From an uncultured Alphaproteobacteria bacterium (GTDB lineage: Bacteria > Pseudomonadota > Alphaproteobacteria > HIMB59), in the NCBI GenBank assembly GCA_902521465.1, contig CABYRL010000004.1:38477-102476 (forward strand): DNA of 64,000 nucleotides, read 5' to 3'. How positions within the stretch are numbered: position 1 is the first letter of the stretch; each line of letters opens with the position of its first letter. Under the pieces are notes generated by a model. The model ran no database searches. It was not told the DNA's origin and was given only the letters and a program-made list of their open reading frames with translations. Positions 54,322 through 63,163 of this stretch are shown one piece after another. The translations under genes and the position numbers were made by a program.

Positions 54322-54677
54322 TGAAACACGGACTTAAACAACGAAAGTTAAATAGAACTTCTTCCCATAGATTAGCTTTGTTAAAAAACTTATCTATTAG
54401 TCTCATCAAGCACGAGACTATTACTACAACTACTGAAAAAGCAAAAGAGCTTAGACCTTTTATTGAGAAATTAGTTACAAAAGCTAAAAATGATAACTTA
54501 AGTAATAGAAAATATATATTAGCCAAGCTTTTTAATAATAAGGAAGCTTGTCAAAAATTATTTTCTGAAATTTCTAAAGAGCAAAAAAATAGAAATGGTG
54601 GATACACTCGCATCATTAAAAAAGGCAACAGATTTGGTGATTTTGCTCACACAAGTATTATACAGTTCGTAAAATAA
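54321..54677 (+). CDS. rplQ: 50S ribosomal protein L17
   Basis: Tunnel-exit region protein. It opens [51 protein letters not shown] and ends GGYTRIIKKGNRFGD. It has 118 residues. It is the last ribosomal gene of the supercluster; fluC follows 6 bp later on the same strand. Confidence 0.98.
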   Translation: MKHGLKQRKLNRTSSHRLALLKNLSISLIKHETITTTTEKAKELRPFIEKLVTKAKNDNLSNRKYILAKLFNNKEACQKLFSEISKEQKNRNGGYTRIIKKGNRFGDFAHTSIIQFVK

Positions 54678-54683
54678 AAATCT

Positions 54684-55040
54684 ATGTCGTCTTATTTAGC
54701 GCTCGTGATAGGTGCTATATTAGGATCAAGCCTTCGTTACTTCTTCACTATTTTAAACTTCACTTTTTTAGGGCTACCCACAGCAACAATATTAGTAAAT
54801 ATCATTGGATCTGCTATGGCTGGTTATTTTTTAAATAAATTTAATGGTACACTATATATTTTTTTTTATGTCGGTTTATTTGGTAGTTTTACTACTCTAT
54901 CTTCCTTTAATATTGAACTATTTTCATTAGTTTCTGATAAATCTTTTATCAAAGCATTAATATATTTTTCTTTTAACATTTTTATATCTTTTATTTTCTT
55001 TTATTTATTTCATATGATTAGTCTTAGATTTGCAAATTAA
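54684..55040 (+). CDS. crcB: Fluoride efflux channel FluC (CrcB)
   Basis: Small four-helix membrane protein that works as an antiparallel dimer to expel fluoride. Family motifs: GAILGSSLRYF near the N-terminus, TILVNIIGSAMAGYF with the conserved Asn, and GLFGSFTTLSSFNIE with the fluoride-lining Thr/Ser/Phe residues. It has 118 residues, normal size. Only one copy is present, so a homodimer is expected. No fluoride riboswitch is possible in the 6 bp gap after rplQ. The 3' end overlaps the pseudouridine synthase gene by 11 bp. Confidence 0.9.
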   Translation: MSSYLALVIGAILGSSLRYFFTILNFTFLGLPTATILVNIIGSAMAGYFLNKFNGTLYIFFYVGLFGSFTTLSSFNIELFSLVSDKSFIKALIYFSFNIFISFIFFYLFHMISLRFAN

Positions 55041-55842
55041 GATAGATCAAAGTTATAAAAGATTAGATAAGTTTTTATTTCAATATTTTGAGTCTATACC
55101 TTTATCTTTGTTACAAAGATTAATTAGAAAATACAAAATAAAAATTAATAACAAAAAATCTAAAGCTAATTCGCCATTAATAAAAGGTGATGTTGTATAT
55201 ATATATTATAAATTTGAGATCAATAATGAGTTATCAAATACTATTAAACTAAATAAAGATAAAAAAAAGATTTTTAAAGATCATATAATATTTCAAAACG
55301 ATGATTTTATAGTTATTAACAAAATTGATGGATATTCTGTTCAAAGAGGATCTAAAGTATTTGTTTCATTAAAAGATATATATGAAAATGTAATCAAACA
55401 TAAATTATATATAGTTCACAGATTAGACAAAGACACCTCAGGGGTCATGCTTTTTGCAAAAAATAGAATTACTGCTAGTAAGATCTCATCTTTATTTTTA
55501 AATAATCAAATCAAAAAATTCTATATTTCAGTAACTAATAATAAATTTAATAAAAATACTGATATTTTGATTAACTATAATTCTGATAAGAAGGAATTAA
55601 AATTAGCTTACAGAAAAATTCAATTAGGTAATCATGAAAATTGTTATTTGATTAAATTATTTACAGGAAAAAAACATCAAATCAGACTTCAATTCTATCT
55701 TAATAAAAATCCTATAATTGGTGATAAAAAGTTTTCTGGCAATAAATTTAATAAACTTCTTCTTTGTTCTTATAAAATTATATTTAAACTAGATGGGAAA
55801 TTTTATAAATTTAAAATAAACCCTAATAAAATACTTTCATAA
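55030..55842 (+). CDS. RluA/RluC-family 23S rRNA pseudouridine synthase
   Basis: Isomerises specific uridines in 23S rRNA. An N-terminal S4-like domain (residues about 1-60, with LQRLIRKYKIKINNKK) precedes the catalytic domain, whose active-site aspartate is in IVHRLDKDTSGVMLFAKN and whose later motif is FTGKKHQIRLQF. It has 270 residues against about 300-320 for RluC/RluD, so which sites it modifies is uncertain. The start is TTG, inside the fluC end. The last 20 bp overlap the convergent lipB. Confidence 0.9.
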   Translation: MQIKIDQSYKRLDKFLFQYFESIPLSLLQRLIRKYKIKINNKKSKANSPLIKGDVVYIYYKFEINNELSNTIKLNKDKKKIFKDHIIFQNDDFIVINKIDGYSVQRGSKVFVSLKDIYENVIKHKLYIVHRLDKDTSGVMLFAKNRITASKISSLFLNNQIKKFYISVTNNKFNKNTDILINYNSDKKELKLAYRKIQLGNHENCYLIKLFTGKKHQIRLQFYLNKNPIIGDKKFSGNKFNKLLLCSYKIIFKLDGKFYKFKINPNKILS

Positions 55843-56449
55843 ATTCTTCTTTAAGATCTTGATATATTTTTCCTTTATTATAATTTATTTTTAGTTCTTT
55901 TAAGCTACTTATATCTTTGGAATTAAGACCACAAGGATCGATTTTTTGAAAATTATCTAAATCAAGATCAAAATTAATTGATAATCCATGATGAATGATG
56001 CCTTTAGAGTATCTTAGACCAATAAATATTATTTTTTTTAATTCATTATTATTTTCAACCCACAAACCTCTATTTTTTTCTTTTTTTCTAAAAAGTTTAA
56101 TATCATTTCTCTTGAATGCTTTTATACATATGTCTTCTAATGAATTTATGTAATCTATAATATTCTTTTTTCTCTTTTTTAAATTAATTAAAGGATAAAT
56201 TACTAATTGGCCGGGACCATGAAAAGTTATTTTACCACCTCTATTAACTTTAATTACTGGGATCTTATTTATTTTATTTATTTTAAATTCTTTGGGAGTA
56301 GAGCTTCCTGCAGTAAAGACTTTTTGATGTTCTAAGAACCATATTTCCTCTTCTTTTATGTTTTCAGACATTTTTTGAATATGTTTATTCATTAATTTTG
56401 TAACTTCCTGATATTTTTTTTGCCCTTTTAGTTGTTTTATTTCAATCAT
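55823..56449 (-). CDS. lipB: Octanoyl-ACP:protein N-octanoyltransferase
   Basis: Transfers octanoate to lipoyl domains, the first step of lipoic acid attachment. Motifs: VNRGGKITFHGPGQLVIYPLINL, IGLRYSKGIIHHGLSINF with the upstream catalytic Lys region KKIIF, and FQKIDPCGL with the catalytic cysteine. It has 208 residues. It is divergent from tRNA-Leu by 24 bp, and its end overlaps the pseudouridine synthase gene by 20 bp. lipA is not in the window. Confidence 0.95.
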   Translation of the reverse strand: MIEIKQLKGQKKYQEVTKLMNKHIQKMSENIKEEEIWFLEHQKVFTAGSSTPKEFKINKINKIPVIKVNRGGKITFHGPGQLVIYPLINLKKRKKNIIDYINSLEDICIKAFKRNDIKLFRKKEKNRGLWVENNNELKKIIFIGLRYSKGIIHHGLSINFDLDLDNFQKIDPCGLNSKDISSLKELKINYNKGKIYQDLKEEFMKVFY

Positions 56450-56473
56450 TCTTTATTAATTAATCTATTAATT

Positions 56474-56561
56474 GCGGACGTGGCGGAACTGGTAGACGCG
56501 CAGCGTTGAGGTCGCTGTGGGATCAAATCCTGTGGAAGTTCGAGTCTTCTCGTCCGCACCA
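56474..56561 (+). tRNA. tRNA-Leu (anticodon GAG)
   Basis: An 88-base class II tRNA with encoded CCA. The acceptor GCGGACG pairs with CGTCCGC, the D arm includes GGCGGAACTGGTAGAC, the anticodon loop is TTGAGGT (anticodon GAG, codons CTC/CTT), a long variable arm follows, and the T arm is AGTTCGAGTCT. It lies between divergent lipB and mgtE. Confidence 0.97.
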
Positions 56562-56575
56562 TATTTATAATATAA

Positions 56576-57874
56576 ATGCAAAAATTTAATAAAAAAGAAT
56601 ATATTGAGTCAATAAAATCTCTTCATTCTGCAGATCAAGCAGATAGTATTGAAAGTCTCCCATACGAAATACAGTCGTCTATACTAAGAACTAATACTAA
56701 AAACTTTCACCCAGATTTTATTGCTTACTTACGAGAAGAAACGCGTGACGATATTTTGCACATGATTCCAAATAAACAATTAGTTAATTTAATTAAATAC
56801 TTAGATTTAGATGATGCGGTTGAAATCCTTGGTGACTTTGAAACTAAAGAATTAGTACAAATACTTTCCAAGCTTGGATCTCAGCAAAGAGAAAGAATTG
56901 AGGAAAGTTTACAGTATGATGAAAATTCTGCTGGTAGGCTTATGAATAGAGATTATCTTTCGATAAAATCTAATTTAACAGTTGGTGAATTAATTGATCA
57001 GTTAAGAAATTCTCGAAGAGGACCTAAAGATTTTTATAATATATTTATTGTTGATGACCAAAATATTCCTATAGGCTATATCCCTTCTGGAAGAGTACTA
57101 AGATCAAAAAGATCAAAAAAATTAAAAGATATTATTTATAAAGACATACATGTTATTAAATCTGATGAAAAAATTGAAGATATCGCCTACACCTTTCGAC
57201 AGTATGGCTTGGTTTCGGCACCTGTAGTAAATATAGATAATAAAATGATAGGTATCATGACAGTTGATGACGTTGTTGAAATTGATCACGAAGAGTCAGA
57301 GGATGATATGAGAAAGTTGGGAGGTTTGTTTGTAAATGACTTTTATAAAGGTGCTTTTACATCTGCCACCTCAAGATTTATATGGTTAGGGTTAAATTTA
57401 TTGACAGCTATATTAGCATCTCTTGTTATAGATATATATTCAGACCAATTACAGCAAATGATAGCGATTGCAGTCTTGATGCCTATAGTAGCTTCAATGG
57501 GTGGTAATGCAGGCACGCAAGCTATGACCATATACGTAAGAGCTATTGTCACAAAAGATATTAACAATTCAAACTATATTAAATTGGTTGTAAAAGAATT
57601 TTTAATAGGAAGTATCAATGGTTTTGCACTTTCTTTAATAATGGGATTAATAGCTTATTATTGGTTTGATAGTCTTGTATTAGCTTTTGCGATATCTTTT
57701 GCCATTTTAATAAATTTAGGTTTTGCTTGTTTGGTAGGCATAATTATCCCAATAACAATTAATAAAATGAAAATAGATCCAGCTTTAGCCTCTGGTATTG
57801 TACTTACAACATTTACAGATGTATTTGGATTTCTGTCATTTTTATCAATTGCAACTTACATATTAAATTTATAG
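56576..57874 (+). CDS. mgtE: MgtE-family magnesium transporter
   Basis: Mg2+ channel of the inner membrane, 432 residues. The cytoplasmic N domain (residues 1-125; helical repeats with LDLDDAVEILGDFETKELVQIL) is followed by two CBS motifs (about 130-255, including NSAGRLMNRDY and GIMTVDDVVEI) and five membrane helices. The pore signature MPIVASMGGNAGTQAMTI and a C-terminal TTFTDVFGFLSFL with the conserved Asp are present. No M-box riboswitch fits in the 14 bp upstream. A phosphohexomutase gene follows after 9 bp. Confidence 0.93.
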   Translation: MQKFNKKEYIESIKSLHSADQADSIESLPYEIQSSILRTNTKNFHPDFIAYLREETRDDILHMIPNKQLVNLIKYLDLDDAVEILGDFETKELVQILSKLGSQQRERIEESLQYDENSAGRLMNRDYLSIKSNLTVGELIDQLRNSRRGPKDFYNIFIVDDQNIPIGYIPSGRVLRSKRSKKLKDIIYKDIHVIKSDEKIEDIAYTFRQYGLVSAPVVNIDNKMIGIMTVDDVVEIDHEESEDDMRKLGGLFVNDFYKGAFTSATSRFIWLGLNLLTAILASLVIDIYSDQLQQMIAIAVLMPIVASMGGNAGTQAMTIYVRAIVTKDINNSNYIKLVVKEFLIGSINGFALSLIMGLIAYYWFDSLVLAFAISFAILINLGFACLVGIIIPITINKMKIDPALASGIVLTTFTDVFGFLSFLSIATYILNL

Positions 57875-57883
57875 TTTATTTCG

Positions 57884-59278
57884 ATGATCAACGCTGAAAT
57901 ACTTAGAGAGTATGATATTAGGGGTATTTACCAAAAATCATTAAAATTAGAGGATGTAGAAAATATTGCAAAAAAAATCTCAAATATAATTTCAAATATT
58001 AATACTCCTAAAATTATTATAGGTCATGATGGAAGATTATCCTCTTTAGAAATTAAAAATAAACTTATTTATACATTTATAAGACATGGTGTTGATGTAA
58101 TAGATATTTCATTAATACCAACTCCAGTGAGCTATTATGCTACAAAAAAACTGGATATTCCTAACTTAATAATGATTACAGGCTCTCACAATCCAAAAGA
58201 ATATAATGGATTAAAAATAATTATTAATAATAAACCCTTTTTTGGAGAAAAGATAAAATCTTTAAACGATTTAGATGATGCCTCATTATCCTCAACATTG
58301 GGTAAATTAACATTCAAAGATGTAATTACTCCTTATACAGAAGAAATTATTTCACAATTTAATCATCTAGATAAACTTAAAATAGTTTGGGATCCAGGAA
58401 ATGGAGCCATTGCACCAATAATTCATAAAATTATTAATTCTATAAAAGGAACTAATATTATTTTGAATAGAAGTATAGATGGTAATTTTCCAAATCATCA
58501 TCCCGACCCAACAATAAGGAAAAATATAACTCAGATATCAAACTATATTAAAGAAAAACAATTTGACTTGGGTATTGCTTTCGATGGTGATGGTGATCGA
58601 ATTGGAATTTTGGACAATAAAGGAGAATTAATATACTCAGATATCATATTTTTACTTTTGTCTCTTGATCTTATAAAAGAAAAAAAAGATTTAGTCGCTA
58701 TAGCTGACGTAAAATGTAGTAAAATACTTTTTGATACACTTAAAAATCATGGTGTTGACATTCATATGTCAAAAACTGGACATTCTTTAATCAAAGAGAT
58801 GATATCTTCAAAAAACGCAGATATAGCAGGCGAAATGAGTGGGCATATTTTTTATAACTATAAATATTACGGATATGATGATGCCATATATGCTTCTTTA
58901 AAATTAATTAGAATACTCAATAATACAAACAAAACATTAAATGAATTAACGAGTGTTTATATGAAATCATCCTCTACACCTGAGATAAAATTATATTGTG
59001 ATGAAAAAATTAAATTTAGTCTTTTAGAAAAAATAGTAGAAGATATTCCTAAACACTACGATAGTGGAGCTAATTTAATTACAATTGATGGTGTAAGACT
59101 GGAAACTGAAAATTTTTGGTTTCTTCTTAGAGCTTCAAATACTCAAAATTGTATAGTATTTAGACTTGAACACTTTGTAAAAGATAAATTTAAAGAAGAA
59201 TTAATTAAATTAATATCAATACTTGAGTCATATTCATTGGACATAAAAGAATTAACTAGCTTTAATCAAACAGTCTAG
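57884..59278 (+). CDS. Phosphomannomutase/phosphoglucomutase
   Basis: Alpha-D-phosphohexomutase interconverting hexose 1- and 6-phosphates for surface sugar and nucleotide-sugar synthesis. Four-domain signatures: REYDIRGIY at the N-terminus, the phosphoserine loop ITGSHNPKEYNG (Ser101), the metal loop FDGDGDRIG (Asp234, Asp236, Asp238), GEMSGHIFY for sugar binding, and LLRASNTQNCIVFR for phosphate binding. It has 464 residues, similar to AlgC/ManB. The gene's last 27 bp overlap the convergent carboxypeptidase gene. The exact substrate cannot be chosen. Confidence 0.92.
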   Translation: MINAEILREYDIRGIYQKSLKLEDVENIAKKISNIISNINTPKIIIGHDGRLSSLEIKNKLIYTFIRHGVDVIDISLIPTPVSYYATKKLDIPNLIMITGSHNPKEYNGLKIIINNKPFFGEKIKSLNDLDDASLSSTLGKLTFKDVITPYTEEIISQFNHLDKLKIVWDPGNGAIAPIIHKIINSIKGTNIILNRSIDGNFPNHHPDPTIRKNITQISNYIKEKQFDLGIAFDGDGDRIGILDNKGELIYSDIIFLLLSLDLIKEKKDLVAIADVKCSKILFDTLKNHGVDIHMSKTGHSLIKEMISSKNADIAGEMSGHIFYNYKYYGYDDAIYASLKLIRILNNTNKTLNELTSVYMKSSSTPEIKLYCDEKIKFSLLEKIVEDIPKHYDSGANLITIDGVRLETENFWFLLRASNTQNCIVFRLEHFVKDKFKEELIKLISILESYSLDIKELTSFNQTV

Positions 59279-60316
59279 TTTATATAATTTAATTTCATTA
59301 CATAAGTTTTTTGCTGTTTTTTGATCATCAACATTAATATAACTTACAAAATATCTACCATTTTTTTTAATTTGATGCTCAAAACTTCTGAGTATTTTTA
59401 TTTTATTTTTAAGTAATGTAATATGCATCTTTGATTTACTAATCTTTTTGAAAGAAGATGTCTGGACTGTATAATTACTTTTATTTTTTGTTTCATTTTT
59501 AACAGTTAATTTTTTAGTTTCTTCATTTTTGGATGCATCTATATTTCTATATTTATTCATAAGAAAATTAATTTTATTGTTCCTTTCTTTAGCGGAATTT
59601 CCTCCAAAATATATACCTAGTAAATATTTATCGTCATTAACTGATAATAGTGATATCTGAAACCCAGATTTTCTTGTATAACCAGTTTTTAAACCAATAT
59701 AATGATCATACTTTTTTAATAATGTATTATGAGTTGTATAATTTTTATCTTTGATTTTAACTTTTGTTTTTTTAAATCGGTGTAAGTGCTCAGGAAAATC
59801 AATAATTATTCTAGAACTTAATATAAACATGTCATGAGCAGTCGATAAATTAGCTCTGTTGGGGAGTCCATGAGAATTTGCAAAATTTGTATTTCCTAAA
59901 TTAAGTTTATTTGCATAATTATTCATTTTATGTACAAATTTTTTTTCGGTGCCAGATATTTTTTCTGCTATTGCAACAGCTGCATCATTCGCAGATTTGA
60001 TTATTAATGAATCAATCAATTCATCTACAGTAATGAAATCCTTCTCTGCTATACCTAATTTAGAGGGTTGTTGATAAGTTGCATGTTTAGAAAAATAAAT
60101 TCGATCATTTATGTGTATATTTTTTAATCTTAGCTCATCAAATAAAATGTAAAGAGTCATAATTTTAGTAAGTGAAGCTGGATAATTTTTTGTATCCTTA
60201 TTAACCTCAAAATATATTTCTTGTGTTATTGGATTACCTATTACACTCGCAATTTTGGCAAACAAGGGATGTGATAAATTGACTGTTAAAATAAGTGTAA
60301 TAAGTATTATTCTCAT
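59252..60316 (-). CDS. D-alanyl-D-alanine carboxypeptidase (DacA/DacC-like) with SPOR-like tail
   Basis: Periplasmic serine peptidase trimming peptidoglycan stem peptides. A signal peptide (ILITLILTVNLSHPLFA) is followed by the S11 triad: PASLTKIM with Ser48 and Lys51, SAND near residue 108, and LKTGYTRKSG with Lys210-Thr-Gly212. Residues about 280-354 (NYTVQTSSFKK.. to LYKLDCLIKA) resemble a SPOR peptidoglycan-binding domain, which would target it to denuded septal glycan. It has 354 residues. It diverges from the NDUFA12-like gene with a 27 bp gap; the 3' end overlaps the phosphohexomutase. Confidence 0.9.
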   Translation of the reverse strand: MRIILITLILTVNLSHPLFAKIASVIGNPITQEIYFEVNKDTKNYPASLTKIMTLYILFDELRLKNIHINDRIYFSKHATYQQPSKLGIAEKDFITVDELIDSLIIKSANDAAVAIAEKISGTEKKFVHKMNNYANKLNLGNTNFANSHGLPNRANLSTAHDMFILSSRIIIDFPEHLHRFKKTKVKIKDKNYTTHNTLLKKYDHYIGLKTGYTRKSGFQISLLSVNDDKYLLGIYFGGNSAKERNNKINFLMNKYRNIDASKNEETKKLTVKNETKNKSNYTVQTSSFKKISKSKMHITLLKNKIKILRSFEHQIKKNGRYFVSYINVDDQKTAKNLCNEIKLYKLDCLIKAS

Positions 60317-60329
60317 AATCTTATTAATT

Positions 60330-60338
60330 TGTTATAAT
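60330..60338 (+). promoter_or_regulatory. Extended -10 promoter of the NDUFA12-mlaD-DUF2155 operon
   Basis: TGT followed by a perfect TATAAT (60333-60338) forms an extended -10 element; no -35 is apparent. The hexamer ends 5 bp before the ATG at 60344, so the predicted start point coincides with the start codon. The same site read on the minus strand gives TATAAC, a possible -10 for the divergent carboxypeptidase gene. Confidence 0.55.
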
Positions 60339-60343
60339 TTCGC

Positions 60344-60655
60344 ATGTCCCTAGGTTTTAAACTATATTCTTTTTTTAATGGTAATCTTGTTCATCAGGAT
60401 TCGCTAGGTAATAAATACTACAATGATAAAAATAATTCCTCTAAAAGATGGGTAGTTTACGCACCTGGTTTTGGACCTGACTCATTACCAACACAGTTTC
60501 ATAATTGGTTACATAATACCTCTGATGAAATTTTTAGTGTTGAAGCCGAGGAAAGCAATCAAGAAAGTTTGGTCAAAAGAAGAGTTCAAAAGCACTCAGT
60601 AAAACATAAAGATACAAATGATAAGGGTTATAATAGTTGGCAACCAAAACAATAA
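60344..60655 (+). CDS. NDUFA12-like complex I accessory protein (17.2 kDa subunit family)
   Basis: Alphaproteobacterial counterpart of the mitochondrial complex I accessory subunit NDUFA12. The 103-residue protein shows DSLGNKYYNDKNNSSKRWVVYAPGFGPDSLPTQFHNWLHNTSDE, the conserved core with the R-W-V-x-Y and P-x-x-W-x-x-W/L-H-x pattern. In alphaproteobacteria and mitochondria this protein attaches near the NADH dehydrogenase peripheral arm. The promoter suggests a leaderless message. The end overlaps the first mlaD gene by 19 bp. Confidence 0.92.
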   Translation: MSLGFKLYSFFNGNLVHQDSLGNKYYNDKNNSSKRWVVYAPGFGPDSLPTQFHNWLHNTSDEIFSVEAEESNQESLVKRRVQKHSVKHKDTNDKGYNSWQPKQ

Positions 60656-61098
60656 AAGAAATAGACTCTTATGACGCTAGATATCATTTAAAAGTTGGAA
60701 TTATATTTATTTTTTTTTTAATTACTGTCTATTTTATATTTAAAAATACAAATTATAAAAACCCTATACCTTTTGTTGCTACGTTTAATTATATTGAAGG
60801 TATAAATAATAATACTGATGTTCAAATATCAGGCATAAAAATAGGAGGTATTAGTAAAATAACATTATCCACCGACGGAGTTATTGTTAATGGTTATGTC
60901 GATAGAGATTATAACATTCCTGAGGACTCAATATTAAAAATCAAAAGTAATGGTATCTTTGGAAAAAAAACAATATCTATTGAACCAGGTTTTGGTGATT
61001 TTTTAAATAAATCAAATGAACAATATGTGTTTAATCAAACACAAGACTCATATTCAGTTGATATGTTCCTCAGATATTTAAATAATTTAAATGAATAA
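60637..61098 (+). CDS. MCE-domain (MlaD-like) lipid transport protein 1
   Basis: Membrane-anchored MCE protein of the type that forms hexameric rings for phospholipid traffic between inner and outer membranes. One N-terminal helix (about residues 19-36) is followed by a single MCE domain with FVATFNYIEGINNNTDVQISGIKIGGISKI and IKSNGIFGKKTISIEPG. It has 153 residues and a TTG start. It is shorter than E. coli MlaD (183) at the C-terminus. Neither the ATPase (mlaF) nor the permease (mlaE) is in the window. Confidence 0.88.
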   Translation: MATKTIKEIDSYDARYHLKVGIIFIFFLITVYFIFKNTNYKNPIPFVATFNYIEGINNNTDVQISGIKIGGISKITLSTDGVIVNGYVDRDYNIPEDSILKIKSNGIFGKKTISIEPGFGDFLNKSNEQYVFNQTQDSYSVDMFLRYLNNLNE

Positions 61099-61528
61099 AA
61101 TAAATACAGAATTTGTACTTGGATTATTAATATTAATTATATCAATAATTAGTTTTTTTTATTATTCTTCTAAAATAAATCTTTTTAATAAGATCGAAAA
61201 TTTCCAAATTAATTCTAGTTTCTTTGATATAGGAAATACCAATATAGGTAATGATGTTAAAATAAATGGTGTAAAAGTAGGTGAGGTTTTAAATATTAAG
61301 TTAGATCAAGAAACTTATATGGCTATAATTACATCATCTATTGACAAAAGTATTCAGATTCCTGATGACTCAGTGTTTAAAATATCAAATAATGGATTTA
61401 TAGGATCTTCATACATAGAAATTCAATTGGGAAATAGTGAGGAGTTTCTTAAAAATAATGACTACTCAGTTAATAATATTGATGCAGTATCTTTGGAAGA
61501 AATTATTAATAATTTTATTTTTGATTAG
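61091..61528 (+). CDS. MCE-domain (MlaD-like) lipid transport protein 2
   Basis: Second, tandem MlaD paralogue, 145 residues. It begins with a membrane helix (about residues 8-26), then the MCE pattern INSSFFDIGNTNIGNDVKINGVKVGEVLNI and FKISNNGFIGSSYIEIQLG. It is clearly related to the preceding protein but distinct in sequence, so the duplication is not recent. It starts 8 bp before the end of the first copy and overlaps the DUF2155 gene by 47 bp. Confidence 0.85.
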   Translation: MNKINTEFVLGLLILIISIISFFYYSSKINLFNKIENFQINSSFFDIGNTNIGNDVKINGVKVGEVLNIKLDQETYMAIITSSIDKSIQIPDDSVFKISNNGFIGSSYIEIQLGNSEEFLKNNDYSVNNIDAVSLEEIINNFIFD

Positions 61529-61823
61529 TATTTCTTCTCATAAAACATTTGCAACTGAAAGTAATGCTACAACGTTGCTTATTTTAGATAAATCCTCATC
61601 ATCAAAATATGAGCTTGAATTTTTTGATACTTATCAATTCAGAAATTTAACTTTTGAAATAGTATCATGCAAAAATATTCAATTTGATAAATATCTTGAT
61701 ATAGCTGCTCTAATCAGGATTTCTCAGAATGATAATATATTTATTGGCTGGTTTTTTAAATATACTGATGAATTAAATCTTTATTCTAATAAAATATATG
61801 AAATTTCATTAATTGATTGCTAG
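61482..61823 (+). CDS. DUF2155 family secreted protein
   Basis: A 113-residue protein of the alphaproteobacterial DUF2155 family, function unknown. A signal peptide (LWKKLLIILFLISISSHKTFA) precedes LLILDKSSSSKYELEFFDTYQFRNLTFEIVSCKNIQ, then NIFIGWFFKYTDEL and a final YEISLIDC. The two cysteines are at family-conserved positions and could form a disulfide. The ATG at 61482 is chosen because it gives a proper signal peptide; an upstream ATG in the same frame adds a non-signal-like stretch. It overlaps mlaD copy 2 by 47 bp and the convergent accC by 4 bp. The family is commonly next to NDUFA12. Confidence 0.82.
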   Translation: MQYLWKKLLIILFLISISSHKTFATESNATTLLILDKSSSSKYELEFFDTYQFRNLTFEIVSCKNIQFDKYLDIAALIRISQNDNIFIGWFFKYTDELNLYSNKIYEISLIDC

Positions 61824-63163
61824 TTAAATTTAGAGATATTTTTTTCTAACCAATTTGTATTATATATACCGTCACCAAAATCTTTTTGGTTTAGAATCCA
61901 TTTATGTAATTCAATATTTGTATCTATGCCGTCAATAATAATTTCATCTAAAGCTCTTTTCATTATTGATATGGCTTCCTTTCTGTCTTTGCCTTTAGAT
62001 ACTAGTTTTAATACTAAACTATCATAATGAGGGTTTACTTTATAATTCGTATACAAAGCAGTATCTACTCTAACTCCTTTTCCTCCTGGTACATTTATAA
62101 ATTTTATTGTTCCTGGGCTTGGTGAAAAATCTTTTGCATTTTCTGCATTTATTCTACATTCAATTGTATGATTTCTTATCATCAAATCAGTCAAATCTAC
62201 TTTATATCCTGCAGAAACCATTATTTGATATTTAACTAAATCAATGTCAAAAGCCTCTTCAGTTACTGGATGTTCAACTTGTAACCTTGTATTCATTTCA
62301 ATAAAAAATACTTCATTATCTTGATACAAAAACTCTAAGGTTCCTAAACCTTCATAATTATTTTCGAGTAGCAAATCTTTTATATTTTTCTCTATTTTAT
62401 TTAAATTATTTATCTTCACAAAATCTGAAGGTATTTCCTCAATAATTTTTTGATTTTTGCGCTGAATTGAGCAATCTCTTTGTCCAATTATTTCAGCATA
62501 GTTATTTACAGGATCTGATAAAACTTGAAATTCAATATGTTTTGCATTGGTTAGAAATTTTTCAGCATACATAGTGTCATCTCCAAAATAATTTTTTGCT
62601 TCTGCTTTTAACTGAGAAAAAAACTTACCAATTTCATTTTTATTATTAAAAACCCTCATTCCTTTACCCCCACCACCATAGGCAGCTTTTATTACGATAG
62701 GTAGACCAATCTCATTGGCTCTTTTTAGCGCTTCATTTGAATTTTCTATATTTTTTGAATTTTTGTCACCTAATATAGGTAATCCAAAATTACTTGCCAA
62801 TTTTAGAGCATTACTTTTATTACCTAATTCTAAAATAGACTTAGAGCTTGGTCCTATGAACTTTACTTTGTGTGAGTCCAATATTTTTGAAAATTTGTCA
62901 TTTTCACTAAGAAACCCATAACCTGGATGAACCGCATCAGCCCCAGTTATATCAATAGCACTAATAATACTTGGTATATTTAGATAACTTCCATTTGGTA
63001 GGGCACTACCAACGCATATACTTTCATCAGCAAGTTTTACATGCATTGCATCAGTATCTACATTAGAGTGAATTGCAACCGTTTTGATATTTAGCTCTTT
63101 ACATGCTCGGATAATGCGAACTGCAATCTCTCCTCTATTTGCTACTAGTATTTTTTTAAACAA
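61820..63163 (-). CDS. accC: Acetyl-CoA carboxylase biotin carboxylase subunit
   Basis: Carboxylates the biotin on AccB with ATP and bicarbonate, the first committed step of fatty-acid synthesis. ATP-grasp motifs: KILVANRGEIAVRIIRACKEL, HPGYGFLSEN, the glycine-rich loop IKAAYGGGGKGMRVF, FIEMNTRLQVEHPVTE with the catalytic Glu/Arg, and GGKGVRVDTALYTNY. The length of 447 residues is standard. It begins right after the accB stop. In many alphaproteobacteria aat lies near this pair; it is not here. Confidence 0.98.
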   Translation of the reverse strand: MFKKILVANRGEIAVRIIRACKELNIKTVAIHSNVDTDAMHVKLADESICVGSALPNGSYLNIPSIISAIDITGADAVHPGYGFLSENDKFSKILDSHKVKFIGPSSKSILELGNKSNALKLASNFGLPILGDKNSKNIENSNEALKRANEIGLPIVIKAAYGGGGKGMRVFNNKNEIGKFFSQLKAEAKNYFGDDTMYAEKFLTNAKHIEFQVLSDPVNNYAEIIGQRDCSIQRKNQKIIEEIPSDFVKINNLNKIEKNIKDLLLENNYEGLGTLEFLYQDNEVFFIEMNTRLQVEHPVTEEAFDIDLVKYQIMVSAGYKVDLTDLMIRNHTIECRINAENAKDFSPSPGTIKFINVPGGKGVRVDTALYTNYKVNPHYDSLVLKLVSKGKDRKEAISIMKRALDEIIIDGIDTNIELHKWILNQKDFGDGIYNTNWLEKNISKFN

